64,000 nucleotides of DNA from Kitagawia praeruptora (lineage: Eukaryota; Streptophyta; Magnoliopsida; Apiales; Apiaceae). The translations under genes and the position numbers were made by a program. Shown piece after piece: positions 21,979-34,998 of the stretch (the first letter of the stretch is position 1; every line of letters begins with the position of its first letter). The stretch is from NCBI GenBank assembly GCA_037693485.1, contig CM075344.1, positions 17,940,501 to 18,004,500 on the forward strand, in the 5' to 3' direction. The notes beneath the pieces were generated by a model, which saw only the letters and a program-made list of their open reading frames with translations, did not search any database and was not told the DNA's origin.

Positions 21979-22622
21979 CTAGAGTCAGACAAGAACAGGG
22001 CTATAGGGAGACTAACATCACATGCTAGAGTCGAATCAAGTTTTTAGGTTGCAGAAACTCTTCTGTTCTCTGCTGCAAAAATTTCATTGTAGATTACACA
22101 ACTGATATGGTACTCCTATCTTATTTTGGGCAGGTTAAAGTTTTAAGTTGCTGCAGCCTGCAAATTTACCATGATGCATTTGATAAACCTCTGTTGTAGA
22201 CTTGTAGGTGTAAGATATTTAATTTTTTGTTGTTTACATGCACCCGAACCAAAAATTCCAGTCCTATTACTTCAAGATACTACCAAGCAGATTCTCAAAC
22301 CCTGCATAAATTCATCTTAAAGATCATAAATGATAAAACTGCACACTATGCCAAGAACCAAAGTGAAAGATAATGAATAAGAAAGCGATCGGTAGTCCTC
22401 CAAGACTGAAAACTCCCATTTTATGCTTATACAAGTAACCAGTCCAATATCAATGAAGAAGACTACTTTGCGCGCATAAGAACATTTTTAACGACGTTAA
22501 AAGAAACCTTTGTGTCAGTAGTTGCCAGATTAAAGATGCCATGTATTACATCAACTGTAAAACAAATCGCCCCTTCCAAATGTGAATGTCTGCCGGGCAA
22601 GTAAAGTACAAGCCTCGAGGCT

Positions 22623-23405
22623 TTAGATTTGGATGAGTTGTTTAGAATAACGAAGTAAATAGAATAAATCGAGTAGGAGGGCGTCTGAGCCAGCTTCTTT
22701 TCTGGTGCTTTTGTTTAAACCACGCATAATTGTAAAACAATCTGGATTTTTCAAACGGGATCCAATTCTATCGCTCTCCAATACCTTTGGGCCATAGTAG
22801 CTGAAAAGAACAAAAATGAGGGAAACAATCCGGAGCAAGGCATTAATAAAAAATAAAAGTAGTATAATCAAAAAACCCAAAATTAAGAAATCTCAGAATA
22901 AATTTGATATCTAAAGAATATCATCGGCTCATCGCACCATACTCATCCCTACAGGTAAGGATTGGAATTAAGCAACTTACCCGAGAACACGGAAGGCGGC
23001 CTTGATGTTATGCAAGCCTTCTTCGGCATGCTTAAACAGAAGATAATGATATAGGCATCCATCTCCGCATGCAATCCACAGAGCATACAAGTCCTTCCAA
23101 CTCCAATCAAATTTTTTGTAGTCGTTGCTAAATCTAGTGTGATGGATGCTGAAGCCCATCTTCTTCCATCTATTCCTCCAAGAATTACTAGCAAGACACA
23201 TGTTTTTCCAAAATTCTTCGTCGTCAGGAATACTTCGAATACTCGTTATCAATCTTCGCCATTCATTATCCATGCATGCGAGGTTTGCTAAATCTGTAAC
23301 GGGTAGATGACTAATAATCTGCAGTTTTAGGTCAGTTGGAAGTAGTTCAAAGTAATTACATGTTTCGATCTTCTTGTGCTTCCGCATCTTCTTGTGCTTC
23401 CGCAT
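22623..23405 (-). CDS. F-box protein gene, two exons (unit B), 5' region displaced
   Basis: Exons are 23405-22981 and 22800-22623, with the same GTAAGT donor and TTTTCAG acceptor as in unit A. The predicted protein appears identical to the unit A copy: a 200-residue protein with an N-terminal F-box and an uncharacterised C-terminal half. The same LINE plus gypsy insertion separates the start codon from its ancestral upstream DNA. Both copies keep open frames, so either the insertion and duplication are too recent for decay or some function remains. Confidence 0.72.
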
Positions 23406-23695
23406 CTTGTTTTTTTTTTGAAAAGCAATGATTGCATTCATGAAGGAGGCGAGAAACAAGAGGCTTGGAGCTGGAAGATGACCTCGCCTGATCATAAACC
23501 AGCCTTACAGTGAAGATATCTTAAGCTACTACAGGACAATTTGTCCAGGAGACCTAAACACTAGAACACAAACTTCAAGCACAGTGGAAACGGAGTTAAA
23601 ATCTCTCATGGGAAGACTCTCAGAAATTACTACCCATTTCAGCAATTATCAATGTTGAAATACACAGCATGCCAACTCAACTCAGTGCAGTGATC

Positions 23696-24085
23696 TGAGA
23701 TGTAATAGCTACGATTCTATAACTAAATTTCTGATTCAACCCAGGGAAAATAAGATACTTATGATTCCACCAACAATAAGAGTACTGGTTACAATAATAG
23801 GATAGATAATTGTTTTGAGATTACAATATTGCGAGGATGGTTCGAGAGATCCCGCCGCTCTCCTACTATCAACCACAAAATACCAATGACTGCCTGCCCT
23901 AACCTTCCTTCTCTTCTTTATTATATACTTGCCCATTTATTACTTGACCCGGCCCAATTGCTTACTTGACTGCTCCAATTGACTTTTCCTGCAAATTGTC
24001 GCTTTTACCCTTAGTCAGCTTATCTTTAACTCTGTTCCTTTTAAACATGTGTATCACCTTAGGCTGCCTTAGTGAATGTATCACA
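23696..24085 (-). repeat. gypsy 3' LTR (unit B)
   Basis: Same 390-bp LTR. It shares GACTTTTCC with the unit A 3' LTR, showing that this LTR-LTR difference predates the duplication. Confidence 0.92.
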
Positions 24086-27000
24086 TTACTCCGCTCCCAA
24101 AGAAGCACCTTGTCCTCAAGGTGAAACGAAGGAAACTGCGCAAGGACAGTCTCATAGTCCTCCCATGTTGCATCATACTCTGGAAGACCTTGCCACTTTA
24201 ACAGTACCTCTCGTCGACTGGTGGAATCAGGCCCCATACGACGTACCTTCAATAACTGTTCTGGATGCACCACGAGCTCCAAATCAGAAGTCAGTTGTGT
24301 TGGAATCGTGGGTGATACTGGACTATTTCCCACTGCCTTCCTGAGTTGTGAAATGTGAAAAACCGGGTGTAATTTGCAGGAGTCTGGCAGCTGCAACTTA
24401 TAAGCAACTGATCCCACCTTCTTCAAGACTTCATACGGCCCATAGAATCGTGCGGCAAGCTTCTCATATGGACGTTTAGCCAGGGACTGTTGTCGATAGG
24501 GTTGTAAGCGAAGATACACAAAATCCCCTACCTCAAACTGTAGATCACGACGGTGTTGGTCTGCATTGTATTTCATTTTCTGTTGGGCTCGAAGCAAGTG
24601 GAACCTTAAGTCATCGAGTATAGAGTCTCGTTCCCTCAGCATTTCCTCCACACTGTTCACAACTGCCTGCCCTTGTCCCACTCTAATAATGCTTGGAGGA
24701 TCCCGTCCATAAACAATCTTAAAAGGAGTAAACTTACTTGACATGTGAGGTGAAGTATTGTAAGAATATTCGGCCCATGGAAGCCATTTCGCCCAAGAAC
24801 GGGGTTGACCACTGACAAAGCACCTTAAGTATGTTTCAAGAGTTTTGCTGACGATTTCCGTTTGTCCATCCGTTTGGGGATGGTACGCGGTACTATACTT
24901 CAGCTCAGTTCCACTAAGTTTGAATAGCTCACCCCAGAATTTACTTAAGAAGATGCGATCTCGGTCGGAGACAATTGAAACTGGTAGACCATGCAAACGG
25001 ACCACCTCCCTGACAAAAACTTTCGCAACAGTGACAGCCGTGTAAGGGTGTCGCAGGCCAATGAAGTGGCTATACTTAGAAAAACGGTCAACGACCACCA
25101 AAATTGAGTCGAAGCCCCGAGACAATGGCAACCCCTCTATGAAATCGATAGAGACCCCCTCCCAAATCTGAGAAGGTAGTGTTAATGGTTGGAGTAACCC
25201 AGCTGGAGTCTGCTGGGAATATTTTTGCTGTTGACAAGTTTCACAGCTTTGAACAAACTTGGCAATATCCTTTCGCATCCCTACCCAATGCCATTCCGTT
25301 GCAATACGGAGATATGTCTTCACCTCCCCATTATGCCCCCCAGTAGGTGAAGTATGGAATTCTCGAAGCAAAATATCCTTGAACTTGGACTGCTGTGGTA
25401 TCACCATTCTTCCTTTATACATCAATTTGTCATTGTGGATTGTAAATCCTGCATGCAGCTTGGTGTTTGCTTTGATGTCAGTAGCAATCTTGGACAACAA
25501 TGGATCTACAGATACTTCCTTAAACAGTTCCCCCCAATCCACCTGTGAGACGGAGACCAACGAGCAAAATTCTGCCTTCATTTCCCCTTTGCGTGACAGC
25601 GCATCGGCAACCAGATTTGCGCGTCCTGGTTTGTACTGAATTTCAAAAGAGTAACTCATCAATTTTCCCAACCATTTTTGATACTCATGACCTATCTCCC
25701 TTTGTTGCGTGAGATATCGCAAACTTTGCTGGTCCGTTCTTACTATGAAATGACGCCCAATCAGATAATATCGCCATTTTTGGACCGCAAAGCAAACCGC
25801 CATAAGCTCCTTTTCATATGCTGATTTTAATTTCGCCTTAGGGCCCAACAATTTACTGAAGAAGGCAATAGGGCGGGTACCTTGCATTAAAACAGCACCT
25901 AATCCATACCCAGATGCATCAGTTTCCAGAATAAAATCCATGTTGAAGTCCGGCATTGCCAGAACTGGAGGCCTGGTCATGGTGGTTTTGAGATTCTCGA
26001 AAGCTCTTGTGGCCAGTTCTGACCAGTGGAAACTGTCCTTCTTGAGTAGCTCTGTTAGAGGGCTCGCTATTTGGGCATAACCTGCTATGAAACGCCGGTA
26101 ATACCCGGTTAAGCCCAGAAACCCGCGGAGTTCCTTGAGTGTCTTTGGTACAGGCCAATCATGAATAGCCTGAGTCTTCTCCTTATCGACAGCCACCCCT
26201 TGAGCCGAAATTATGTGACCCAGGTATGCCACCTTATCTCTCCCGAAAACACATTTTTTTAGATTGGCTAGAAGGCTGTTTTGTGCCAGGACCTGCAAAA
26301 CCGTGTCCAGGTGCTGCTTGTGCTCATCCTCCGTCCTACTATATACGAGGATATCGTCAAAAAAGACTAATACGAACCTCCTGAGATACGGGCGGAATAC
26401 ATCGTTCATAAGTGACTGAAAAGTTGCCGGGGCATTCATCAACCCAAACGGCATTACGAGAAATTCGTAATGACCGTCATGTGTACGAAAAGCTGTTTTG
26501 TGTGTATCCTCTGCCTTCACTCGAATTTGGTGATATCCAGCCTTAAGGTCGAGTTTAGAGAACACTCTTGCCCCGTGAAGCTCGTCCAATAACTCGTCGA
26601 TTACGGGGATAGGATACTTGTCGGGCACTGTTTCCTTGTTTAGGGCCCGATAATCGACGCAGAACCGCCATGACCCATCTTTTTTTCGTACCAATAAAAC
26701 TGGACTAGAGAAAGGGCTGGTTGACGGCTTGATTATTCCTGCCTTTAACATGTCCGAGATCATCCTCTCTATTTCATCCTTGAGGCCTTGTGGGTACCTA
26801 TACGGCCTGACCCCAACGGGGTTGCTTCCTTCTTTCAGGCAAATAGCATGCTCGTGGCCCCGTTCCGGAGGCAATCCTGTAGGCTCAGCAAAAACAGCCT
26901 GGTGCTGTTGTACAACACTTGTCAAGAACGTAGGAATTTTAACCATTGACTGTGCCACCTCTGTTTTTTCCAGCCTATTAATCTCCACCCAAAACCCCGA

Positions 27001-28851
27001 CTTCTCTTTCTTGATCACCCTTTTCATGGCTTTCAGCGAAATTTTGGACCTTACTAGTGATGGGTCCCCAACCAACGTCACTGTGTTGCTCCCCATTTCA
27101 AATTGCATCACCTGCGACTTCCAATTCGTTACGACATTGCCTAGTTTCTCCAACCATTGTACCTATAAAATAATATCTGTTGACCCTAACTCGAGAGGCA
27201 AAAAATCTTCTTGTATCATTATCCCACCATCCAATTGTAGTAACACTTTCTCACAAACCCCGTTGCCCTTAATCGCTTCTCCGTTCCCCAGGGCTACCCC
27301 AAAACTGCCTGAGTCTGTCACTGGTAACTTCAGGGCAGCCACTTTGTCCAAGGCCACAAAGTTATGAGTGGCGCCCAGGTCTATTAGCACGACCACCTCA
27401 CAATCTCCCAAATACCCCCTCAACTTCATGGTCTTAGGGCCAGATAACCCAACTACTGATTGTAAAGATACTTCAGGTTGAGGACATACCTCAGACGCGA
27501 CCTCTTGAACTGGAAATGGTTCAATGTGCCCCTCTTCTGATTCTTCTCCTACATCGTCCTCCAACAAAATGACACTGAGCACTCGTCGACGACAACGGTG
27601 TCCCACATTCCATTTGTCATCGCATTTGAAACAGAGCCCCTTAGCTCTCTTTTCTTGCAGTTCCCTGTCCGTAAGCCGCTTTACTTCACCATAGTTTTTG
27701 TTAGCTAAAACTCCGATTCCCTTGCTCATGTTAACAGACGCCTGTGACTCTCCCCCAGAATTCCCACTGGTCGATGACCCTTGCACCGTTACATTCGGCT
27801 GGGGACTTGCCTTTGAAAAATACCCAGAAAATCCACTTCGAAACACACTTCCTGTTCCCTTCTTCACCCCCATCGCCTTATGTTTCTCCTCTACCCTGAG
27901 TGCTAACTCCATGGCATGTTCAAGATTTATTGGGTTCATTACTCGCACTTCCGCCCTGACCTCCTCCTTCAACCCATTCAAAAACTGTCCCAGTAGCACT
28001 TCCTCCGAAACTCGTTCCAAAGGCGCGGCCGTCTCAATAAATCTCCGTTGATACTCCGTTACGGTTGTAGTTTGCACAGTAGCTAGCCATTGTTCGTAAA
28101 GAGACCCTCCCCCCGAAGATCTAAACTGTCTCAGAACATAAATCTTTAAATCAGCCCACCTTCTAATAGGGTGCCTTTTACTCTCCCACTGGTACCATTT
28201 TAAAGCGTCTCCTTCAAGTGCTACTACCACGGCTTCCAATCTCTCCTCCTCCGACAAGTGGTAAAAATTAAAATACCGTTCTACTCTTAAAACCCAACCA
28301 TCTGGATCGGAGCCATCAAATAGCGGCATATCCAGCTTCCGGTACCTCCAATTTCCCGGACCTCCACCCGATCCTCCTCCCCCGTAGGGGCTTCTATCCA
28401 TTTGTGGTGTGCCCACCACTACCCCCATATGCACCCCCTTTCCTGGTGATGTCTCATACCCCCGGTACACCGATTCCGACTGAACGCCTCCCCCTTCAAT
28501 CTTCTCAGACCCATACCCCGGTGGTGCGTTAATATTTGTGATAGTGGACCTCACCTCTGCTTGAAAGTGCTCCTGATCATTTTTCAACGAGTATATCATC
28601 GATTCTTGTTGTTCTCTGGCTCTCGAGATCCGACCTTCCAGGCGAGACACAGCCGCCTCAAATTCACTTCCATACTTCTTACTCTGCGCCGCCTGTCCTT
28701 CCAACAACAAATCTACCAGTGATTTTTTCATTGAATCAACAGCCGTCTCTACTGCCTGAGAAACCATCGCTGACACCTTCGCTTCCCAACCCCCCAGGAC
28801 ATCCTCTATTTCCTCCAACCGTTGATTTACTGTGTGTGCTGCCGGAGCCAT
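23962..28851 (-). pseudogene. gypsy gag-pol polyprotein with in-frame stop (unit B)
   Basis: Gag plus protease is open from 28851 to a TAG at 27163-27165 (562 codons). The same frame then continues open to 23962 (over 1060 codons) through RT (FDDILVYS), RNase H, integrase and chromodomain. Copy A has GGG at the stop position, so TAG is a mutation and not a family feature. The protease motif reads DLGATHNF, a second departure from D-S/T-G. There is no frameshift, so pol here is more complete than in copy A. Confidence 0.88.
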
Positions 28852-28861
28852 AGATCGTGCC

Positions 28862-28873
28862 GCTCTGATACCA
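28862..28873 (-). promoter_or_regulatory. primer-binding site, initiator tRNA-Met (unit B gypsy)
   Basis: Same TGGTATCAGAGC site next to the 5' LTR at 28876. Confidence 0.88.
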
Positions 28874-28875
28874 CT

Positions 28876-29265
28876 TGAGATGTAATAGCTACGATTCTAT
28901 AACTAAATTTCTGATTCAACCCAGGGAAAATAAGATACTTATGATTCCACCAACAATAAGAGTACTGGTTACAATAATAGGATAGATAATTGTTTTGAGA
29001 TTACAATATTGCGAGGATGGTTCGAGAGATCCCGCCGCTCTCCTACTATCAACCACAAAATACCAATGACTGCCTGCCCTAACCTTCCTTCTCTTCTTTA
29101 TTATATACTTGCCCATTTATTACTTGACCCGGCCCAATTGCTTACTTGACTGCTCCAATTGAATTTTCCTGCAAATTGTCGCTTTTACCCTTAGTCAGCT
29201 TATCTTTAACTCTGTTCCTTTTAAACATGTGTATCACCTTAGGCTGCCTTAGTGAATGTATCACA
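28876..29265 (-). repeat. gypsy 5' LTR (unit B)
   Basis: Same 390-bp LTR, with GAATTTTCC as in the unit A 5' LTR. Confidence 0.92.
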
Positions 29266-29270
29266 TGATC

Positions 29271-29771
29271 TCAGCACCACGCCCATATTGCTGCTAATCT
29301 CGAGCGACCCTGAACCGCTAGATCATTTGCTCCAGAATTTAGTTGCCGAGAGATCCACTTAAATCTAATGTTTAGGCTCAATAATTTGCTTTTAAGGACC
29401 TGGCAAAAGTTGAAGTCATACTCACATAGACCTGCTTTAATCTTCATCAGAGTATGTATTATTTCAGCATTATCTGAATGGACAATGTAAGCAAGGTTTC
29501 TTTTTTGACTGGACCAAATGTGATCAATCAAGAATTTGCATGCCTCTCATTCTGCTTCCAATGGTCCTACTGGAGGAGTTGGGCCCGAGAAGATAAAAAC
29601 TAGATCCCCCTTATGATCCTTTATAAAGCCACCAAGACCTGCTTGAGAGGATCCTGTACTTGCCTTCAGGTATGAACCATCTATGAAACAAGCTAGCTCT
29701 CCTACTTTTGAGGGAAGTAATACTGAGTTACTAGATATTCCCGCAAGTAAGAGGCCTACTGGATTAACCAT
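29271..29771 (-). pseudogene. LINE RNase H domain with nonsense mutation (unit B)
   Basis: Same fragment as in unit A. A Trp codon has become a stop (TGG to TGA; plus-strand CCTCCCATT reads CCTCTCATT here), splitting it into 29547-29771 and 29271-29531. The C-to-T change is private to B. Confidence 0.8.
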
Positions 29772-30215
29772 CCAGTGGTCCAGATTCTCAACTCTAAAGA
29801 GATTAAGTGCTTCCGCATCTTGTTAGGTCTTCGCAATTTGAGACAGGACGTTATTATTACGAGTACGATTTTATATAACCTGTGCGATGTTTTAGATATA
29901 TTTTAATTTTAATTTTCGACTTTTATAAAATAGGATAGATTAGCTCTTCAAAGTAAACCTAATGGATTGTTTGGCTGTGTTTATTAGATGGTCTATGTAA
30001 CTTTGTAAAAGGTGTAGCTCGTTTGCTGATTTTAAACTTGTACTTTAATATGTAGTTTTTAAATTTTTGTTTATAAAAATAACACTAACTTATAACCAGC
30101 TATGCATGGGTTTTTTATATGAAATAAATTTATTTTATGTTAAACTTATATTTTTATATAATTATTATTTTTAATAATTATTTTAATTTTAATTTAAATA
30201 ATATATATATATATA

Positions 30216-30636
30216 GGGTTAGGTTCTAGAGAGAACACCCTTAAAAAGAGAACGAGAGAACACATCATTTAACCATTGAATCTATTAGATCTAATGGCCC
30301 CGCCAAGGGCACCCAATACAAAAAATTCTTATAATTCTACCTCTATCCATTCATTAGAATAAAATAAAATTTTTTTAAAAAAATAATGATGATGATGATG
30401 ATGATGTCACTGTGACGTCATAACAGGTTTTTTGAAAATTTTTCTTGAAATTTTTTTTTTTGAATTTTTTTATGAATGGATAGAGGGTAGAATTATAAGA
30501 CTTTTTTGTATTGGGTGCCCCTGGCGGGGCCATTAGATCTAATAGATTCAATGGTTAGATGATGTGTTCTCTCGTTCTCTTTTTAAGGGTGTTCTCTCGT
30601 TCTCTTTTTAAGGGTGTTCTCTCTAGAACCTTGGCC
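30216..30636. mobile_element. foldback element, unit B
   Basis: Same element as in unit A, including the 25-bp duplication in the right arm (30565-30614). Confidence 0.82.
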
Positions 30637-30733
30637 ATATATATATTTAATTAATGATATGCATGATTTAACACTTATATTATGAAATTTAAATTAAATA
30701 CGTCATTGACCACACATTATAAATATTTAAATA

Positions 30734-31494
30734 TTTAATTAATGATTGAAAGATATGATACAATATTTTTGGGTATGTATTAATGATAGTAAGATTATAG
30801 TTTAAAATTAAAAGGAAACTTGTTTTAATTAGAAAAAAGAAATATTAATGATTGAAAGATATGATACAATTGATTAATTTAGGTGTTTATAAAAGGTAAT
30901 ATCTATTAATTAAAAAGTAACATATTTTAATTTGAAAAGACAATCGACTACTTACCATTAATTATATTTTTTTATTTATTAATTAACTATAATGCAATAT
31001 TTTTGGTTATATATTAATGATTGTAAGATTACATTTTAAATTAAAAGGAAACTTGTTTTAATTCGAAAAAAATATTAACGATTGAAAGATATGATATAAT
31101 CAATAAATTTAGATGTTTATAGAAGTTAATATCTATTAATTATTTTAATTTTATTATTTTCAAATTTATTAGTTAGGATAGTACCTTGATTCAACAAACT
31201 AATTGATTATAATTGGCGGCTTAGTTAACGCCGGTGATAGTGAAATATGTGGAGAGGTTAAGTAGAGGTCAAAGAATAAGTACATTACGGATGAAGAAAT
31301 TTTAATCGTAATATAATTATGTTAACATTAGTAATTAGTTTTTAAATTAGATAGAAAATATTAATGATTTTAAAATATGGTATGATTGATTTTTTTATAA
31401 AAGGTAATATTTTTAATTAAAAGTAAATGTAAAAACGACAATGGTTAATTACCATTAATTATATTATGTCGTTATTTATTTTAATAATTAGGAT
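30734..31494. repeat. diverged ~240-300-bp tandem repeats (unit B)
   Basis: Same AT-rich array as at 10380-11140, with a few substitutions. Confidence 0.6.
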
Positions 31495-32283
31495 AACTAA
31501 ACCGAAAATCAAACCAATAAACTTTTAATCTTTCGATTTTAATAAAATAGTATAGAAGATTTACGAAGGTTGAGGGTGTATTATAATTTAAAAAGAATAT
31601 TTTCCACAACACAGTTTGAAAGCAATTGTGCTAGCTTCCACTACTTGTATGCTCTGTTCTGAAAATTGATGATGATTAATCGTCGATTAATCGTTATTCG
31701 GTAGGTCATCGTACTGATTTTATAAAAATTGGTTAAAAATCGTTTTTCGAAAATCGCTCAAAAATCGGGATTAATCGGTCAAAAATCGGATTAATCGATC
31801 AAAAATCGGCCTCATTGCACGCAAGCCCTCATCAGGGTAGTTTTGGTCTCAGAAATCCCTGCAATTATCCGATAAAATCTGTTTTGGTCTCAGAAATCCC
31901 TGCAATTATCCGATAAAATCTGTTAGATCATGAGTTTTGCCAACAACTGCAAGGAAGGATAATTATAAAAGAAGATAAAACATCTTTCTTTTACACCAAG
32001 TACAACATTAATGTGTGCCCTAGGATTAACTGCATTGTTGACTTCCACATCATTGATAGAACACAGGAATGCATCCGACTATAAAACATATCACCAAATC
32101 ACATTCATGTCAAGTTAAATTATATCATATACTTTTTTTAAAAAAAAACATGATCAAAATATTGGAATTGTTGCAAAACTCAGGTACAATTTACAGCGAC
32201 CTATGAGTAATTGACAAGGAGATACTTACTACCAAACAGTTTCTAAGAAAAACAGGAAAGAAATATAATAAAATCAAATTTAC

Positions 32284-32846
32284 CTGGCACACGCAATAGC
32301 TCACCATCAAAAAATGCTAAATCAATCTGCAGAATGAAAAAATAAAAACGGATTAATTGATTGATAGCTCACATAGTGGTCATTGACTTGGAAATAGTAT
32401 TGGGGATCAGAGAAGTACCTACTTATCTGTTAACAATGGAAAAATATTAATATACATACAAAAATCGTACCTCCGATTCATATCATATTTTACATCACAA
32501 TAAAATAATAAATCAAATGTGCCAAGACAAAATTAATTAATCAACAATTACTTTTGGTAGTAACAATAAAGAAACGACTAGGACTAGTGCTTGCAACAAA
32601 AAATCTAAACACAATTATCGACAGGCCTATAACAATATAAAAAGAAAACAGACTTGAAGAATTAGAAAAGTAAAACAAATGATAAAATCCCTAAAAAAAG
32701 AGAGACAAAACTTGACCAATAATAAAAGTTATATATACAAGGCAGATCTAAAAAGAGGTAGAACGGAGGATAAGACTCACAACTTCAATAGCAGTAAAGT
32801 GGTGAGAGTGAACTTCTGGTCGCTCTTGTAATCTTTGTTCAAAGAT
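32284..32846 (-). pseudogene. spliced gene-like fragment (unit B)
   Basis: Same two exon-like segments as in unit A (32846-32781 and 32326-32284), with the splice-site motifs kept. Confidence 0.45.
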
Positions 32847-33526
32847 CTAACATCATAACAAATTGATAAATACATCTTAATTAACTCTCATAACACTTTA
32901 ATTACTTACAATTAGTAAAAACACACAAACATAAGTAACATGAATTTGCAGCCCAGAACAAGTAATACAAGAAAAACAAGTAATTAACAGAAAAACTTAC
33001 TAATTACAGATGATCCAAGCTAAAAGAGCAACCAATCTACAAAAAAAATGTTCAATTAAAACAAAATCGAGCTTAAATCGAACTATTAATCGGAAAATTA
33101 CTTACGATTTGAGCTTCCTTTTCTCTTAATTCGAGCTTCCCTCTTCTCTATTTCGATTTACAGAAATCGTAATTACTAAGATGTGGGTTTAATTAGGGTT
33201 AAGTAGAGATTAGTGAGGGATGCGGGTGAGAGACAGAGAAAGAGGGTCGTGTAGTACTGATGAGAGTGAGAGAGAGAGAGAAGGAGAGATGAAAGAGAGA
33301 GATGAGTGTGAGAGAGAGATGAGGGTCGAGAAAGAAGCGGCTAGGTCGAGAGAGAAAGAAAAGTTGAGAGCGGCTAATAATTTAGGGGAAAGTTCAGAGG
33401 CGGGGATTAAAATGTTTTAAGGGGGGAAATTGTTTTATTAGAAATGGGGGGAAATAATCTAAGGGGGAAATGTTTATTACAAATGGGGGGAAATGTATCA
33501 GCCGCGTGTTTTTTATTTTTTCAAAA

Positions 33527-33679
33527 AACATAAAAGACATCGGTTATTTTACCTACCGATGTCTGAGAAATAGCTTAACATCGCTTTTAAAAAAACCGAT
33601 GTCAAAAACCTTTTTAACATCGGTGGTTTTTCAAACCGATGTTAAAGGGGCGATGTCTAATCCAGTTTTTCTAGTAGTG
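33527..33679 (-). mobile_element. CACTA terminus with subterminal repeats (unit B)
   Basis: Same terminal motif, ending at 33679, and the same ACATCGGT inverted pairs. Confidence 0.8.
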
Positions 33680-34236
33680 TTGGTAAAAAATTAAAAAATT
33701 TGTAGAAAAATTAAAAAAAATTCAAAATTCAAAAAGTATGAAATTGAATAAATTTTAATAAAAATCTTATTCTCATATACGAAATTAATATTTTAAACGG
33801 TTAAATCATGAATTTTATCAATTTTTTCTCTCATATTGACCCAAATTCAAAAATTAGATCTTAAAATTTATATTTATTTCAATAATGCTATATATTTTAA
33901 ATTTATTTGTATAAATATATGATAATTATTCATGTATAATCAAAATAATAAAATAATTACATATATTAATAATAATTATATTTAAAAATTATATTAAATT
34001 AGCTCTGATTAATGATCCGATTAATCATTTCGATTAATCCCCGATTATCTGATTAATCCCTGGACAGTGCCTCCACCGATTAAGTCCGATTACCGCTTTT
34101 TATAACACTTCTTGTATGTTGTTAAACTCAATTTTCACATTGAGAAGATAATAAAAGATTTATTTTATACAAGTGATCAAACAATTTCGTTATGCGAGAA
34201 TTTGTAGGAGAAGTTCAAAAACAAAACTTCATTACT

Positions 34237-34683
34237 ACATGACGAGGTGTTTTTAGGTTGCTGAAGCTCTTCCTCTGCTACATAAATTTCAATTAAGATT
34301 ACGCAACTGATATGGTACTCGTATTCTCTTACCTGTGCAGGTTAAAGTTTTAGGTTGCTACAGCTGCAACCTAACACCAGATTCTCAAACCGCGCATAAG
34401 AAACGAAGTGAAAAATATTTTACAAAGTAAGCTAGTCCTTCAAGACTGACAAATACCGATTTTGTGCTTATACAAGTAATCAGTCCAATTATAAATTAAA
34501 TATAGCCCAACAACATTCTTCAGCATAAGGACAATTTCAACTTTAAAAGAAACACAAAGATTAGTGAAGTACAAGCCTCGAGGCTTTAGATTTGGACTGA
34601 GTTGTTTAGAATAACGAAGTATGTAGAATAAATCGAGTAGGAGGGTGTCCGAGCCAACTTTCTTTCTGGTGCTTTCTTTTAGT
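34237..34683 (-). pseudogene. 3' remnant of F-box paralogue (unit B)
   Basis: Same remnant as in unit A, cut by the copia LTR at the same point. Confidence 0.78.
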
Positions 34684-34998
34684 TGAAAAGAATAAACAAA
34701 GGGAATCAATTTTTCGATCAGGCTTAATTTGTAAGAAAACTCGGTAACAAATTAATAAACTAGATAACAAAATAGTAAAGAACAGATGTAAATCTCCATT
34801 GATGAACAAACATATCTCAGCGTTTATATTTACAGAGAACATAACAAACTTTCTATATGATGTAACTAACTGAAAAGAGAAGCATTCTAAAACTATTTAT
34901 AGACATCATATTGCAGCTGTGTTGCCAGTTGTATTTTCTTGTGTGTTGACTCTGTCAACTCATCACAGTCAGCATTCTCAGCATTCTCCTTACTAACA
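34684..34998 (-). repeat. copia 3' LTR (unit B)
   Basis: Same LTR as at 14327-14641. Confidence 0.7.

Larger units (their letters stand above)
23696..29265 (-). mobile_element. Ty3/gypsy chromovirus-type LTR retrotransposon (unit B)
   Basis: 5570-bp sister copy produced by the segmental duplication, with LTRs at 23696-24085 and 28876-29265 and the same TGATC target duplication. The LTRs differ at one noticed position, which is also a difference in unit A. The 35-bp insertion is absent, so pol is open, but an in-frame TAG separates gag-protease from pol. Confidence 0.93.
23412..29824 (-). mobile_element. 5'-truncated L1-like LINE with nested gypsy element (unit B)
   Basis: Same insertion as in unit A, with the 18-bp target duplications at 23394-23411 and 29807-29824. 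It is 35 bp shorter because the nested gypsy element lacks the small insertion found in A. It was inherited through the duplication. Confidence 0.88.
31652..34110. mobile_element. hAT-like non-autonomous element (unit B)
   Basis: Same element as in unit A with CTTGTATG at 31644-31651 and 34111-34118. The left end reads CTCTGTTCTG here and in C. Confidence 0.6.

Noticed and set aside
27163..27165. Amber stop between gag-protease and pol read as a programmed readthrough signal
   Set aside because: Copy A has a sense GGG codon there, so the stop is a private mutation in B.
33220..33420. 66-codon Glu/Arg-rich ORF in unit B only
   Set aside because: Translation of a GA-rich low-complexity tract; the frame is open in B only because of GA-number differences.
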